Positions 1 to 9,756 of a stretch of DNA of 33,650 nt are shown here, one piece after another; within the stretch, counting starts at the first letter, position 1; each line of letters opens with the position of its first letter. The notes under the pieces were generated by a model. That model ran no database searches. It was not told the origin of the DNA and saw only the letters and a list, made by a program, of their open reading frames with translations. Where the stretch lies: contig JAKSYS010000676.1 in NCBI GenBank assembly GCA_022925895.1, positions 1 through 33,650 of the forward strand, given 5' to 3'. A program made the position numbers and the translations under genes. This stretch comes from Fragilaria crotonensis (taxonomy: Eukaryota > Bacillariophyta > Fragilariophyceae > Fragilariales > Fragilariaceae).

Positions 1-13
1 TTGACTTCATCTA

Positions 14-62
14 AGGGTGCCAAAACTAAGTACCATAGTTGATACAAGAATTTTTTATCATA
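14..62 (+). repeat. Left terminal inverted repeat
   Basis: The 18-bp core at 14-31 matches the reverse complement of 11795-11812 except at one base. The inner block at 39-62 reads TTGATACAAGAATTTTTT followed by ATCATA, and it matches the inverted 11741-11765 block. The spacing between core and inner block is about 25 nt shorter here than at the right end. Confidence 0.8.
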
Positions 63-76
63 TTTATTGGAAAAAT

Positions 77-220
77 TTCAGGATTCCCATATTTAGTTCA
101 GGATTCCTGAAGTTTTTTTCTGGTTTATTTATTTAGTTCAGGATTCCGACATTTGCTGTTTCCTCATTTTTATGAAGAATTTTTTTTGCTCCTGAACTAC
201 TGCAGTATTATTCCTGAGCT
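77..220. repeat. Left subterminal repeats, TTCAGGATTCC type
   Basis: TTCAGGATTCC occurs three times in direct orientation (77-87, 97-107, 137-147). Inverted variants, TCCTGAACT and TTCCTGAGCT, follow at 190-198 and 211-220. The same motif family clusters at the other end of the element, so these may be binding sites for the transposase. The binding role is inference. Confidence 0.65.
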
Positions 221-239
221 TTTTTCTTCATTATTTCGA

Positions 240-700
240 TGCACATAAAACACCGAGTACTGTACGTGTTTTGTACGAAATACTGGAGTAGCATGGTGTA
301 TCGTGGGTGGACTATTGGTTGTGCCGTACAGTGTACAGTATACAGCGGTTTTTACAGTGCTGTCAGCTGGGATACTACCGTCGTACTAGCGCAATGGTTC
401 GTTGTTGGTTATACGCTGTACATTGTACGTTGTACAAGTAGCTATGGGCGTGTCTGGTGCATGGTGCATGGTGTTCGGTGCCTGCTACAGTACGTTTAGT
501 ATGGTGCGGTGGTGTACAGTATGGTAGCTACGGCGTGGTCTGTGTGTATGGTAGTGTGGTACTGTGTACGGTACTTTCATTACTATAGCGCTGTGTTTTG
601 TGTACTACGGTATGGTGGTAGCGTATAATTTTTAGTACAGTATTGTATCATGCGAGTACTCCTATGACACTATGCTACGTACTACGTGATCTTGTGTTTT
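240..700. repeat. GTAC-rich low-complexity island
   Basis: This stretch is built largely of GTAC, TACGT and TACAGTA words, including closely spaced TGTACAGTGTACAGTATACAG at about 328-348. The open frames across it are made of Tyr/Val/Cys/Trp words typical of this repeat and are not credible genes. Similar islands occur elsewhere in the window, both inside and outside transposons. Confidence 0.6.
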
Positions 701-882
701 CAACAACAAACCGTAGAATTGTAGGCGATAGTATGTACTGATTAATTCTTTGGCACCAATACCAGTGCATGCTGTATATTTCTACAAGGAATTAATTTTT
801 TCAGCCACAGTATTGTCTTTAGTAGAATCGTACGTGATTTTTTTGCGGGAAGTGTCACATCTCACACTTCGTTCGTTGAGCA

Positions 883-1850
883 CTCCACCACTTGGTGTCA
901 TGCCCGACACCACATTGATGCTCCATTATTTGGCATCTTCGCTCCTTCTTCGTCCTTTCCCACCCAAGACATTGCAGTCTTAAGTGGTAAGACTGCAAAT
1001 GTGCTTTTTTCGTGTTGATTGTTGTGTTGATTGAATGTTTCCATCATGGTGATGGTCGAATGAGTTTTGAGGTACTCCCGTGCCAGTACCGTTGTCTACG
1101 TACGGTGCTCAGGGTGCAGTCAAGTACTGGGACGAGTTCGCACGACAGTACCTTGAGGTTACGGTGATACACTACGTCGCGCCTGTACAGTCGTCTACCT
1201 ACCGTACTTAGGGTGCTGCCAAGTACTGGGAGTACGACAGTACCTTGGAGGCTACGGTAATACACTACGTCGCGCCTGTACCGTGGTCTACGTACCGTAC
1301 TTATGGTACTGCCAAGTACTGGGAATACGACAGTACCTTGAGGCTACGGTACAACACTACCTTGTGCATGTACTGTTGTCTACGTACTGTACTCATGTTG
1401 CTATCAAGTACTGGGAGTATGACAGTACCTTGGTGGACGCCACGGTTTATTACAATACTACCTTGTGCCTGCTGTACGGTTGTCGATGTCACAACTTGGT
1501 GTCATGCCCAACACCGCATTGAATGTTTCATTCTGTGCTTGTCCCTTTGCCCTTTGCTTCTTCTTCCTTTCCACTAACAAGGGCACTTAACTGTCGTTCT
1601 TGTTCGTGAGTTTTTGATTGTTTTGTCCTATCAACACAAGAATGTTGTGTTGAATCGTCGTTTCCATCATTGTGAGCAACTGATTGATTTGTTGAGGTAC
1701 TCCTGTTGTGCCTGTACCATTGTCTACGTACTGTACTCATGGTACTGTCAAGTACTGGGACGAGTTCGCACCACGACAGTACCTTGGAGGCTTCCGTACA
1801 ACATTGTGCTGGTACTGTACTCCAGTCTTTCTTGTTGACGTTGTGTCATT
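883..1850 (+). repeat. ~0.6-kb duplicated block enclosing the tandem repeat
   Basis: The block containing ACTTGGTGTCATGCCCGACA near 890 recurs near 1492. The following block at about 1020-1140 (TTGTGTTGA, TTTCCATCAT, TTGAGGTACTCC, then AAGTACTGGGACGAGTTCGC) recurs at about 1648-1769. The offset is about 600-630 nt, so a larger unit carrying the short tandem array has itself been duplicated. Confidence 0.65.
1122..1497 (+). repeat. Tandem repeat, ~92-99 nt unit, four copies
   Basis: Units start with AAGTACTGGGA at 1122, 1221, 1314 and 1406 (unit lengths 99, 93, 92 and about 92). Each continues with a CGACAGTACCTTG-like block, then a CTACGGT block, then a GTCTACGTACCGTACT-like block. A further partial unit starts at 1750. 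Divergence grows towards the right-hand copies. The unit contains many GTAC words and has no convincing coding frame. Confidence 0.8.
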
Positions 1851-2182
1851 GCACATGATTGTATTTTCCAGCTTTCAATCTCACATCCTCCTCTTCTTCT
1901 CCTTTCATAATTAGGATCCTTGTCGACAAGTGTTGTGCTTCTCATTTTGTTGTTAATTGAGGGAATAAGTACTTGTCTTGTGTGCGTGCTTCGATTGAGT
2001 TTGTAAGGCAATCTGTCATCTAGAATCCAATATTCGGTCATCTGAGAGATTCTCATTGATTTGAGTGAATCAAACCAGATTGATCTACCGGTATTGGTTC
2101 TTTTGTCAGTTGTCTGTTCGCATGCTCAAGAGTTGTATACACGCACACCAGTTGGAGGATTATTCATATTTCAACCAACAAA

Positions 2183-3115
2183 ATGGCAGAGGTTCCATCA
2201 CTGTCCCCTGTCTCGTCAGCAAGGAGGAGTCCCTATGGATAAGGCGTACCTGTTCCGTGATGGTATGGATGAATTCACACCACCTCCAGGAACAAAGGTC
2301 AATAAACAATTCAGATCGCAAGTTCGAGTCTTTTATCATCACCCGCTCGTGCTGTTTCAGAGTTTCCACTACACATGTTCAGCTCTTGGTTTCAAGACCT
2401 CCCGTCCAAGATTATGACTCAGAACGAAAGAGAGGACTCCAATGAAATTTGGCAATTCAAGGTAGTTACGTTGTACCCACACGTGTCCAAACAAACAAAG
2501 CTGAGGCGACAAGGTTTAAGTGGGCGACAGAAGCTGCAAGGCAATTCTACAGCACATCATTCAATTCTACAGAAGCTGATTTGAGCTCTATCGATCGTGC
2601 TGTGAATTCTGATCCATCAATAATGATTGTGGGACGCCCTCTTGAAAAGAAGATGACCCTTCAAGAAATCTGTCATAGGGTGCCAAGACTCTGTTGTTAT
2701 TGCATGCATTACATTTCGAAGTGGAATTGGAGATGAAGTTGGTGCCGTTGGTGCTTTGGCTGTTGATTGCAGAATCTGAATCACGGAAGCCATCCGGTCT
2801 TACATCCTGGAGACGGCAAGGGTTTGGACGTCTGATGTTAGTAATGCTCATCAAGCATTCAACTTTTTATTATTGTCTCACCGTGAGCTGTCACAATGTC
2901 AGGAGAGCCTACATGGTGTGGACATCTACTTGCAGTGTCCCCATGACGAGCCAAAGGAATTCTACCAAGCCTGTGGGTTCCGTCAAATCAATCTCCAAGA
3001 CACAACTGGCATTGAGTTTCTTCCCAAGACAATTGCCGACACCTTAATGGACGAGACCACAGGTGGATTTGCATGGATTGTACCAGAGTCTGAGGAGCAC
3101 TGCATTATCCTCTGA
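2183..3115 (+). pseudogene. Transposon gene, N-terminal part with GNAT-like segment, frameshifted
   Basis: A reading path starts at ATG 2183 (MAEVPSLSPVSS) and jumps between frames several times to a stop at 3115. The middle part resembles a GNAT acetyltransferase. A hydrophobic strand stretch (VVIACITFR, near 2690-2720) is followed by a damaged acetyl-CoA-binding loop region (NHGS, then SYILETARV near 2790) and, near the end, FYQACGFRQIN, the usual GNAT C-terminal 'FYxxxGF' signature. An intact gene would probably be an acetyltransferase domain fused to, or upstream of, peptidase domains. Frame changes occur near 2240, 2430, 2680 and 2780, and no single set of GT-AG introns that I could see repairs them all. 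The GNAT assignment rests on motif shape only. Confidence 0.45.
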
Positions 3116-3600
3116 TGAAACTTTCTTCCGGTTCCCTTTGAACAGTGCTGCTAACAGTGCTGCTGTCGAGGTTGTTGAAAGCAACAGTGATGTGATCAGT
3201 GCAACAAGAAATGATGGTTCCCGCGTGCTGTTGTTGAGTCAGAGGAAGAAAGCAAGATCAATATAGTCGCAAAATCGAGTGGTGGTTCCCTTCCTCGTGA
3301 GCAGTGATGTTTTGGAGATTGTGCAGAGCAACAATGAGACAGTCAGTGCACGGAATGATGGTAGCAACACCAGAAAAACATTTGTATGGTGCCAATACCC
3401 TTCATCAACAATCGATCTCCAAGATGATGTTGCAAGTGGAGCATTGCTGACAAATGCAGATCTGGAAGAGGCATTTACCGGTCTGGACTATTTGAACAAC
3501 CTTCTTCCACCACCATTTGGTGACCTGGTTCTGCCTGACCAGTTGCGTGGTTTTGGAGAAATGGGATCACAGGAAAGGCTTGATCATAGCAAAAGTGGTG
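3116..3600 (+). pseudogene. Transposon gene, linker with internal protein repeat
   Basis: This continues the same broken gene. A segment reading VEVVESNSDVISATRNDGS (about 3165-3230) is repeated about 144 nt later as VLEIVQSNNETVSARNDGS (about 3308-3370). The gene then runs through CQYPSSTIDLQDDV and GALLTNADLEEAF to LPPPFGDLVLPDQ (to about 3540). I recognise no fold. The repeat and the acidic composition suggest a linker between the GNAT-like and peptidase-like parts. Confidence 0.35.
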
Positions 3601-4500
3601 GGAAAACTTGATGGCCACCCGTGAGCTGCAAATGATGACTTCACCCTCATGAGGGATGGCAGGTATCACACATCAGTTGCAATCCTGTCTTTGACGACAT
3701 GCAGGTAATTCAAGGTTGCTTTGCACGCCTTCAACGTCATCTATCTGCAAAGAAGTACGAAACGACTTGATGGTAGCCAATGGAGCCGATCATGCAGAAT
3801 GTCTTGCCCTTGTGAAAAAGGTATGGAAGTTCTAAGGAAGAACTTTACCAGAAGTATGATGACCAAATGAATCGTGTTGTGAAGGAAGTCCTGTTGTTCT
3901 ATCCAGGGCTTCTGCAGAAAAGGTTGATTGTGTTTCCTACGAATCTCAGCAACGATCATTGGGGGCAACATTTGTTTTCAATGCTGGAGACGTGTGGCTG
4001 CCACGGATGATGTATCATGCCTCGGACATGTTTTTTCGCTATTGCAGTCTTCATCCCTCCGGCACGAGAAAATTCCAAACAATGTCGGTGTTGTCTGGTT
4101 CCTGAACCTTGCCTTCAGTTACCAGGAGCAAAGGAAAACAGTGCAAATGATAGCAGCACTCCAAACAAGATGAAGTGGCTCAGTCCGTTCGACGAACCTT
4201 TTTGGGCAAATGAAGGGCACCAATACATTCCCTGCATTGAGGGTGTTGGATAATGATGTTCTTCCCTGCAAGAAGATGGCCATAGCTGTGGGATTGGGAT
4301 TATAGCTGCAATTGCAATAATTCTCCGAGATATCATTGGGACTCAAGATGGAGTTGCAGCGCATAAACGAAATGTTTAGACGCGATCGCATGGAAATCCA
4401 GATGTCAACTGATGTGAAATCGAAGGAGCACATTTGCTGTTTTCCACAGGGAATATTCACAAAACTGTTTAAAAGGGATGATTCGCTTCCATTTCCTACT
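3600..4500 (+). pseudogene. Ulp1/C48-like cysteine peptidase remnant
   Basis: Frames combined across this stretch give VFPTNLSNDHWG (His at 3957-3959), then GVVWFLNLAFSYQEQRK and LDNDVLPCKKMAIAVGLG (Cys at 4267-4269), followed in another frame by IIAAIAIILRDIIG. A His-Trp pair, a later Asp and a Cys before a hydrophobic helix fit the Ulp1 (C48) arrangement H-W ... D ... C. C48-type peptidases are frequent passengers of CACTA, Mutator and related DNA transposons. At least three frame changes occur, so this copy cannot make the enzyme as it stands. The exact catalytic Asp and Gln are not certain, and the call is tentative. Confidence 0.4.
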
Positions 4501-6438
4501 TGCATGCGATGAAAGCACAGTGGTTTTTGCTGTTTGATCGCATTGCAGAATTTCAACACGTCACAGTCCCAAAACGTCAGAATTCAAATCATTTGATGGA
4601 TCCCTGTTACGGAAGTCTGAAGTTGGAACTTCAGACTTTCACGTGGCCCTGGGTGCCAGTACCATCCAATGCCACAGAGGACGACAGTGTTACGTTGGAG
4701 GATGTTTCTTCCAGGGAGGATGTTTTGCCAAATGCCAATGAACGGAGTTTGCCATCAGAGGAGGATGTTGCCGATTTCAAACCATCTGGATCTGCTGATG
4801 GACCTGAACAACAGGAAGAAGATATTGATCTCAACGAAGCCTGGTGGAATGATCCTGCTAAGCTTCCCGAGCAAGCAGGGTATGGAAAGGTGGGCCTCTC
4901 GTACGTATGGTTATGGAGACATTCATGTACCTGATGAATGCCCGAAATTACCTTTCGGAGAAAGTAGGTACAAAACATTGGTATCAGACAATGAAGTTGA
5001 GAAATTTAGAAAAAGTGGCGAAAGAAAGGAGATGACGGTGAAGATCGACCAGTGCTTCTTAGGGATGAAGCAGCAATGAACAAATTCGTGGAGGACAGAT
5101 TTTTGTACTGGGGTTGGAGCTCTACCAAAGATCACATGAAGAATGTGGAAAAGAAGGGCCGAGATGCAAAGAAAATTGATGGATGTAAGAAGAAAAGACA
5201 AAGGATGATTACAGAGAGCAGTACACGAAAGAAATAAAGTTTATGAAGAAGGAAAGGAAGAAATTCAAAAGGGCATTTGAATTGAATGGACATTTGGCAC
5301 TGAGGCCATGGTGCATGGCCTCAAGTACAACCCACGTGAAGATACCTTTGTTGCACTTTTGGTTTACAATGTTAAGACAAAAGAAGGAAAGTTGGAAAAG
5401 AAGGAAGAAAAATTGCTGTTTCCAAAGACTGGATCAAGGATGCCGATTATGCAAAAGGGGTAATCCAACATGTCATTAACGTTGGAAACACGGATGGATT
5501 TGTACCTGTTCCTGAAGGGGAAACCATCCTCATTCATACTAAAAGGTACATAAGCTGCGATACGTTCCCACAGACACAATGGGTGTTTGATCCTCAGTCG
5601 AAAAGGTCCTTAAGGAGCAACAGTGACTCACCAGGGGTAAACATATGAAGCAGATACAGGCCCCTGGTTACTGGGAGGTCATCTTTCATGGAGAAACACA
5701 GCCCATTCGAACTGATGAAGACTTTGTGAAACAATTTAAGACAGGATTCTTGGAGGAGGTCAAGCGTATGAGGTGTGGATTTGTTGACATACCAGTGGGC
5801 GATTTCAAAGAATCACATTTGCATGAATATCCCAAGCTGCAGGTTCCTGAAGCACCCCAGGTCCACTTTGTACAATCCGAAGGTGAAGATCTTTGTGTTT
5901 CAAAGTCATTGGCCAGTGCTTTATATGCAATTGGATTTGATAATGCTGCCAAATCCATTAACCATTTTGGTGAAAGTCACCTAAGAGGAGGTACTGTTGA
6001 TGCCATTCGAAAGGTGGGACAGTTTGCTGAAACTCAGCTGCCTACATGGATCACCCGACAAGTTCTGAAGAGACCACACATGTTTGATTGGCAACTCCTT
6101 CAAGAACAAATGAAGGACACAATGGTATTGGCTGTGCTCAATGAATCCGATGGAAATGGTTCACATGCAGTTACCATTCACAGTGGGTATGTGTATGATG
6201 CAAATGAAGTGGTTGCAATTCCTCTCTGCAAGGAGGCCTTGATTATTGCTGCTCAACCTCAACTGTGAAGAATGAGTTTGTGAGCTTTCGGAAGGCAACT
6301 CTTTTTTATGATGGCCCAGACATCAACAGGAAGGCAAGTTTTACTCTTTGGGTAGATTCAAACAAGCGAAAGCGAGCCGATGGTGATGGTCCAAAGATTG
6401 TGAGGGCTCGACAGACGATGGCAACATGTTTCCTTTAG
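4500..6438 (+). pseudogene. Transposon gene, C-terminal C-H-D cysteine-peptidase-like domain
   Basis: The longest intact piece is 5645-6268 (207 aa). It contains EDLCVSKSLASALYAIGF (Cys84), then GSHAVTIHSGYVYDANEVVA (His174, Asp185). This Cys-Ala-rich helix, His, then 'YDAN' order matches a papain-fold-like Cys-His-Asp/Asn triad. Upstream pieces continue the gene in shifting frames, for example NGHLALRPWCMAS or the overlapping AMVHGLKYNPREDTFVALLV near 5310-5370, and GETILIHTKRYISCDTFP near 5518. After Cys195 the natural continuation LDYCCSTSTVKNEFVSFRKA lies in another frame (about 6238-6300) and ends at TAG 6436-6438. A frameshift near 6235 is therefore clear. The function inside the transposon is unknown; proteolysis of element or host proteins is inference. 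Confidence 0.5.
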
Positions 6439-6883
6439 GTACTTTGATGCAACAAGCTAGCTAAGCGAATTTGGATGCCCACTCTGTATATGGTTTTGTC
6501 TCAAGAACTGTGGAACTGTTGTGTGAGATGGATATAACAAAACAAGGCCACGACAGTGTTTCCAGAGACAAGGTGGTATGTTGGAGACCACTTCCACTCC
6601 TCAACAGTGTTGACTCGTGTTCTTTAATTTCTTCTGTTGTTGATTGAACAACCAGTTGGTATCTCTCGTCCGGATCCGGGGTGAGTCAACAACAACTACA
6701 AGAGCCAAACGACAGGAAACTTCCCATGTTCCCAAAGTCAATTATCATCCAGTCATGTATGGGACCATCGGACTGATAGCAGGGATGACATCGAAAGGTG
6801 TGGACATCTCGTTTGTATTCAGTACAAAATGTTATTGAGTCGGATTCCTTAAAGGAATCAAAAGAAACTCAATCAACTCCAGG
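6439..6883. other. Gap between convergent transposon genes
   Basis: This is the space between the 3' ends of the peptidase-like gene (+) and the transposase-like gene (-). I see no gene, tandem repeat or strong hairpin. Short frames present here have no recognisable features. Confidence 0.5.
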
Positions 6884-9525
6884 GAAGAGCAAGTAAATCA
6901 CGGTGAGTTCTGGTGTCCCATTCAATTTTGTACTGAATTTGTTTACTCGATTTGAATCGATAAACACAGCCAAATGTTGCTTGTCCGGTGCTCTGAAAGA
7001 TTCCATTCCTTGTTGTTTCATCATCATGGTGGCTGTCGGGTACATCAGCATCACCATCTGGTTGCTCCCATATGCGTGTGTATGGTGTCGATCATGAAGG
7101 AGTACATTAAACGTTGGGCTGCCTGAAGTTCATATGCAGAACCCTCAATTCGCTTCTGTGCCCGTCTCCCAGGGTGCTTTGCAGCAGGAATTAGAAGTGA
7201 TTCTGGACGCTGTGCACAAAAGTTCACTGGAGAGCCAAACCGAGACATATCATCCACAATGTGTAACAACTCATGGAATTTCGGAAACTTCCATGCATCC
7301 TCGGCATTGCTTTTCTGTCCTTCCTTCCTTATGATGGTTCCCTTTTTCTTACCCTTTTTCTTGTCATCCTCCTTTCCTCAACTTTCAAGGGAATGGACTG
7401 TTTGCACATATCCATGAAATTGCGAATGGAATCCTGATGTTTCTTCATTTCATTTGCAACATGTGCTGGATTTGTAGTCTCCCAGTAATGACTCTGGTTT
7501 AGCCAAGCATCGAAACAAAGGAGAGATTCAAGTACTTCAAGGACCTCAGGAACCTTCTTAGTTGTTCTTTCTCAAGACATGTTTGATCATTTGCCATCCT
7601 GCTTCATATTGGAAGAGGATGACAAACAAAAAACGAGGCCAACGCGTTCTGATGCAGTTATCTTTGTCAAATTTGTTACCCCATTGCTGAAATCTGTTGA
7701 TGGATACTCCTTTCGGTAGGTTTGGCGATGAGACTTGTGAAATGCTATTGCAAGGTCATCAAAGGCAGCCTTCTTGGATGCTGGAAGACTGTCCAATATA
7801 AGTTTTGTTACTTTCGATGACACCTTTCCGAAATGCATGCATTGTCTCCACAGGAGTGGCCCCAAAGATTCCACGCTCAGGGTCAGCAAAGGCAATGTGT
7901 TCAAATGCATTTTCAAGTTTATGTTGAGACCATCGCTTCTGAGATCATCATCATTACTCCTGGCAATGAAACCCATATCCGAGGCTACCAGGTATTTGCA
8001 ATGGACATCACAGTTCTTCAGATCATCATAATTGACATCACAGCACCGATGAGGGCGTTGGATTCCACTGGTGTGAACACCATACCGACCACACAGCATA
8101 TCTCCTTCTTGCATATCTTGAATGATGAACAACACACATGTGACAATGTCGACACAGATTCTACCCTTTGGACCAATTGGCAAATGAACACCACACAGTT
8201 GTGGTGAACATTTCCGAAAGGTCTCCAATACAGCATCCAGCTCCTTATGATAGATACGAATGGCATCGCCCATACGAAGTGTCTGCTTCTGAGCTGATGA
8301 GGACTTCCTCTTTGGGAGAAAGCCATGATAGCCCCATGCCTTGATACTCCTTCTGAATTTTTCTGTAAAAATGGCTGGAGTGAACATGTAGGGTTTAAGT
8401 GAAAAGCGATCATTCCCTGTTACAGAGGTACGATCAATCCATTGGATGATTGGAACAAACAATTGCTTCTGAGGATCTGTGATTAATCGATCATACGCCT
8501 TGCGATAGACACTCCCGGACAGTGCCTCACCCAAAACATTGCTGCCTTTCAATTTGTGGTAGGGCTTCAGGGGATCATTGATATCGATGGCAAGGTTTTC
8601 TGCAGTCATAATGCTTGGATTTTGCAGCAAACTTAGCAACTGTGAAGCGAAGTCAAAACAAATCACATCTGATGGAGAGCCATGATGTACATCCACTCTT
8701 CGTACAAAGGGAAGCAGTCTTTTCCCATTACGAACTGAGTTGATCAGGGCATCAACATTTTTGGCACGCGAGAGTCCACCCACTGGGTTGTAAGAATAAT
8801 TATCAGCAGATGCAGAGCGTGCCCACTCCAGGACTTGACCAAAAGTGTAGTCGGGTGCATTGGCATGGTCCAGGATTTTGAGGAGAGAAACAGTCCACTT
8901 CTGATCGGTAGTATACATGAAGTTTGAACGAAATGATGGGGCTTCCACATCTTCATCAAGTGCAGAATTGACAGGTAAGAATGTTTGGGTCATCACTTAA
9001 CATGGACAAATCATCACTTTTGTTGCAGTCCTCGATGTCCTCACAAGAAGTGCTTTCAACTTCCACACCATTGCCAGCCGGAAACTGCAGAAGGTTGTCT
9101 GTGCCATCAAAATCCATGTGGGGATCATTCACCATATGTCGCCTTAAAAGGGCAGGCCTCTTGTTACTTGTGCATGTGATATTCCCATCCTCATGAAGAC
9201 GGCGACGGTGTGAAGCAGAAGCCCCATGTGTTGCTGCATGGTGTGATTTCTTCACAATGAAATTATAACACCCGATGTTTCTATCAATATGCTGTGTATA
9301 TGCTGCTTGATTGGAAAAGGGTTTCTTGTTGAAATTCAGGCAGAAGGGGTTTTGACAGAAGAGCAGGGGTGCCTTTGAGGAAGCAGACGAGGACAACATT
9401 TTGAAGAGAAGGTTTTGAAGAAAGGGTTTTGAAGAGGACGAGTGAAGTGAAAATGAGGTGTTGAAATTGACAGGACACAGATTCACTAAACAGAAGTTCG
9501 GAAAGCGTGCATTCAAATTGTACAT
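6884..9525 (-). pseudogene. Plavaka/CACTA-like transposase, frameshifted
   Basis: The 5' piece (9525-8956) carries a zinc-finger-like NPFCLNFNKKPFSNQ segment with a downstream AYTQHIDRNIGC (Cys/Cys/His/Cys). The main piece (8996-7587, 469 aa) has KQLFVPIIQWIDRT, RFSLKPYMFTPAIF, WGYHGFLP and a Cys-rich HRCCDVNYDDLKNC, which match the central region of Plavaka-type DDE transposases. Further frames add VLEVLESLLCFDAWLNQ and IRNFMDMCKQSIP (7550-7380), KFHELLHIVDDMSRFGSP-like text with QRPESLLIPAAKHPGRRAQK (7290-7150), and FGCVYRFKSSKQ to WDTRTHRDL, ending near 6884. The order is normal for the family but the frame changes at least four times, so this is probably a dead copy. It is divergent from the accessory gene that starts near 9757. 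Confidence 0.6.
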
Positions 9526-9756
9526 TTACTTTCGGTACATTTTTGGTGTATGTAAAGAATGAAGGGGGGTGTGGTATGAATTCAAAATTTGAAAACCCTG
9601 CATGAATGTGTAGAACCTACATACCAACTCGGTACTTGGTATGAAATTCAAATGGTGGCAAAAAAGACTATCCCACAAACAGGATTTTCAGTGTTCAAAA
9701 TTTGGCGCACAATCGGAAAGTTTTTCACACAACAAGGAAGCACCACAAATACAACC
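9526..9756. promoter_or_regulatory. Divergent intergenic region of the transposon
   Basis: About 230 nt separate the 5' ends of the minus-strand transposase and the plus-strand accessory gene. A near-repeat GGTATGAATTCAAA (about 9573) and GGTATGAAATTCAAA (about 9637) is present, and TTCAAAATTTGAA at 9581-9593 is a perfect palindrome. A shared promoter here is inferred from the geometry; no TATA box is obvious. Confidence 0.35.

Noticed and set aside
8956-8996. CCCAAAC in the transposase overlap as a -1 ribosomal slippery site
   Set aside because: It is in the correct codon phase for a -1 slip, but the downstream frame needs +1, and the gene is broken elsewhere too.
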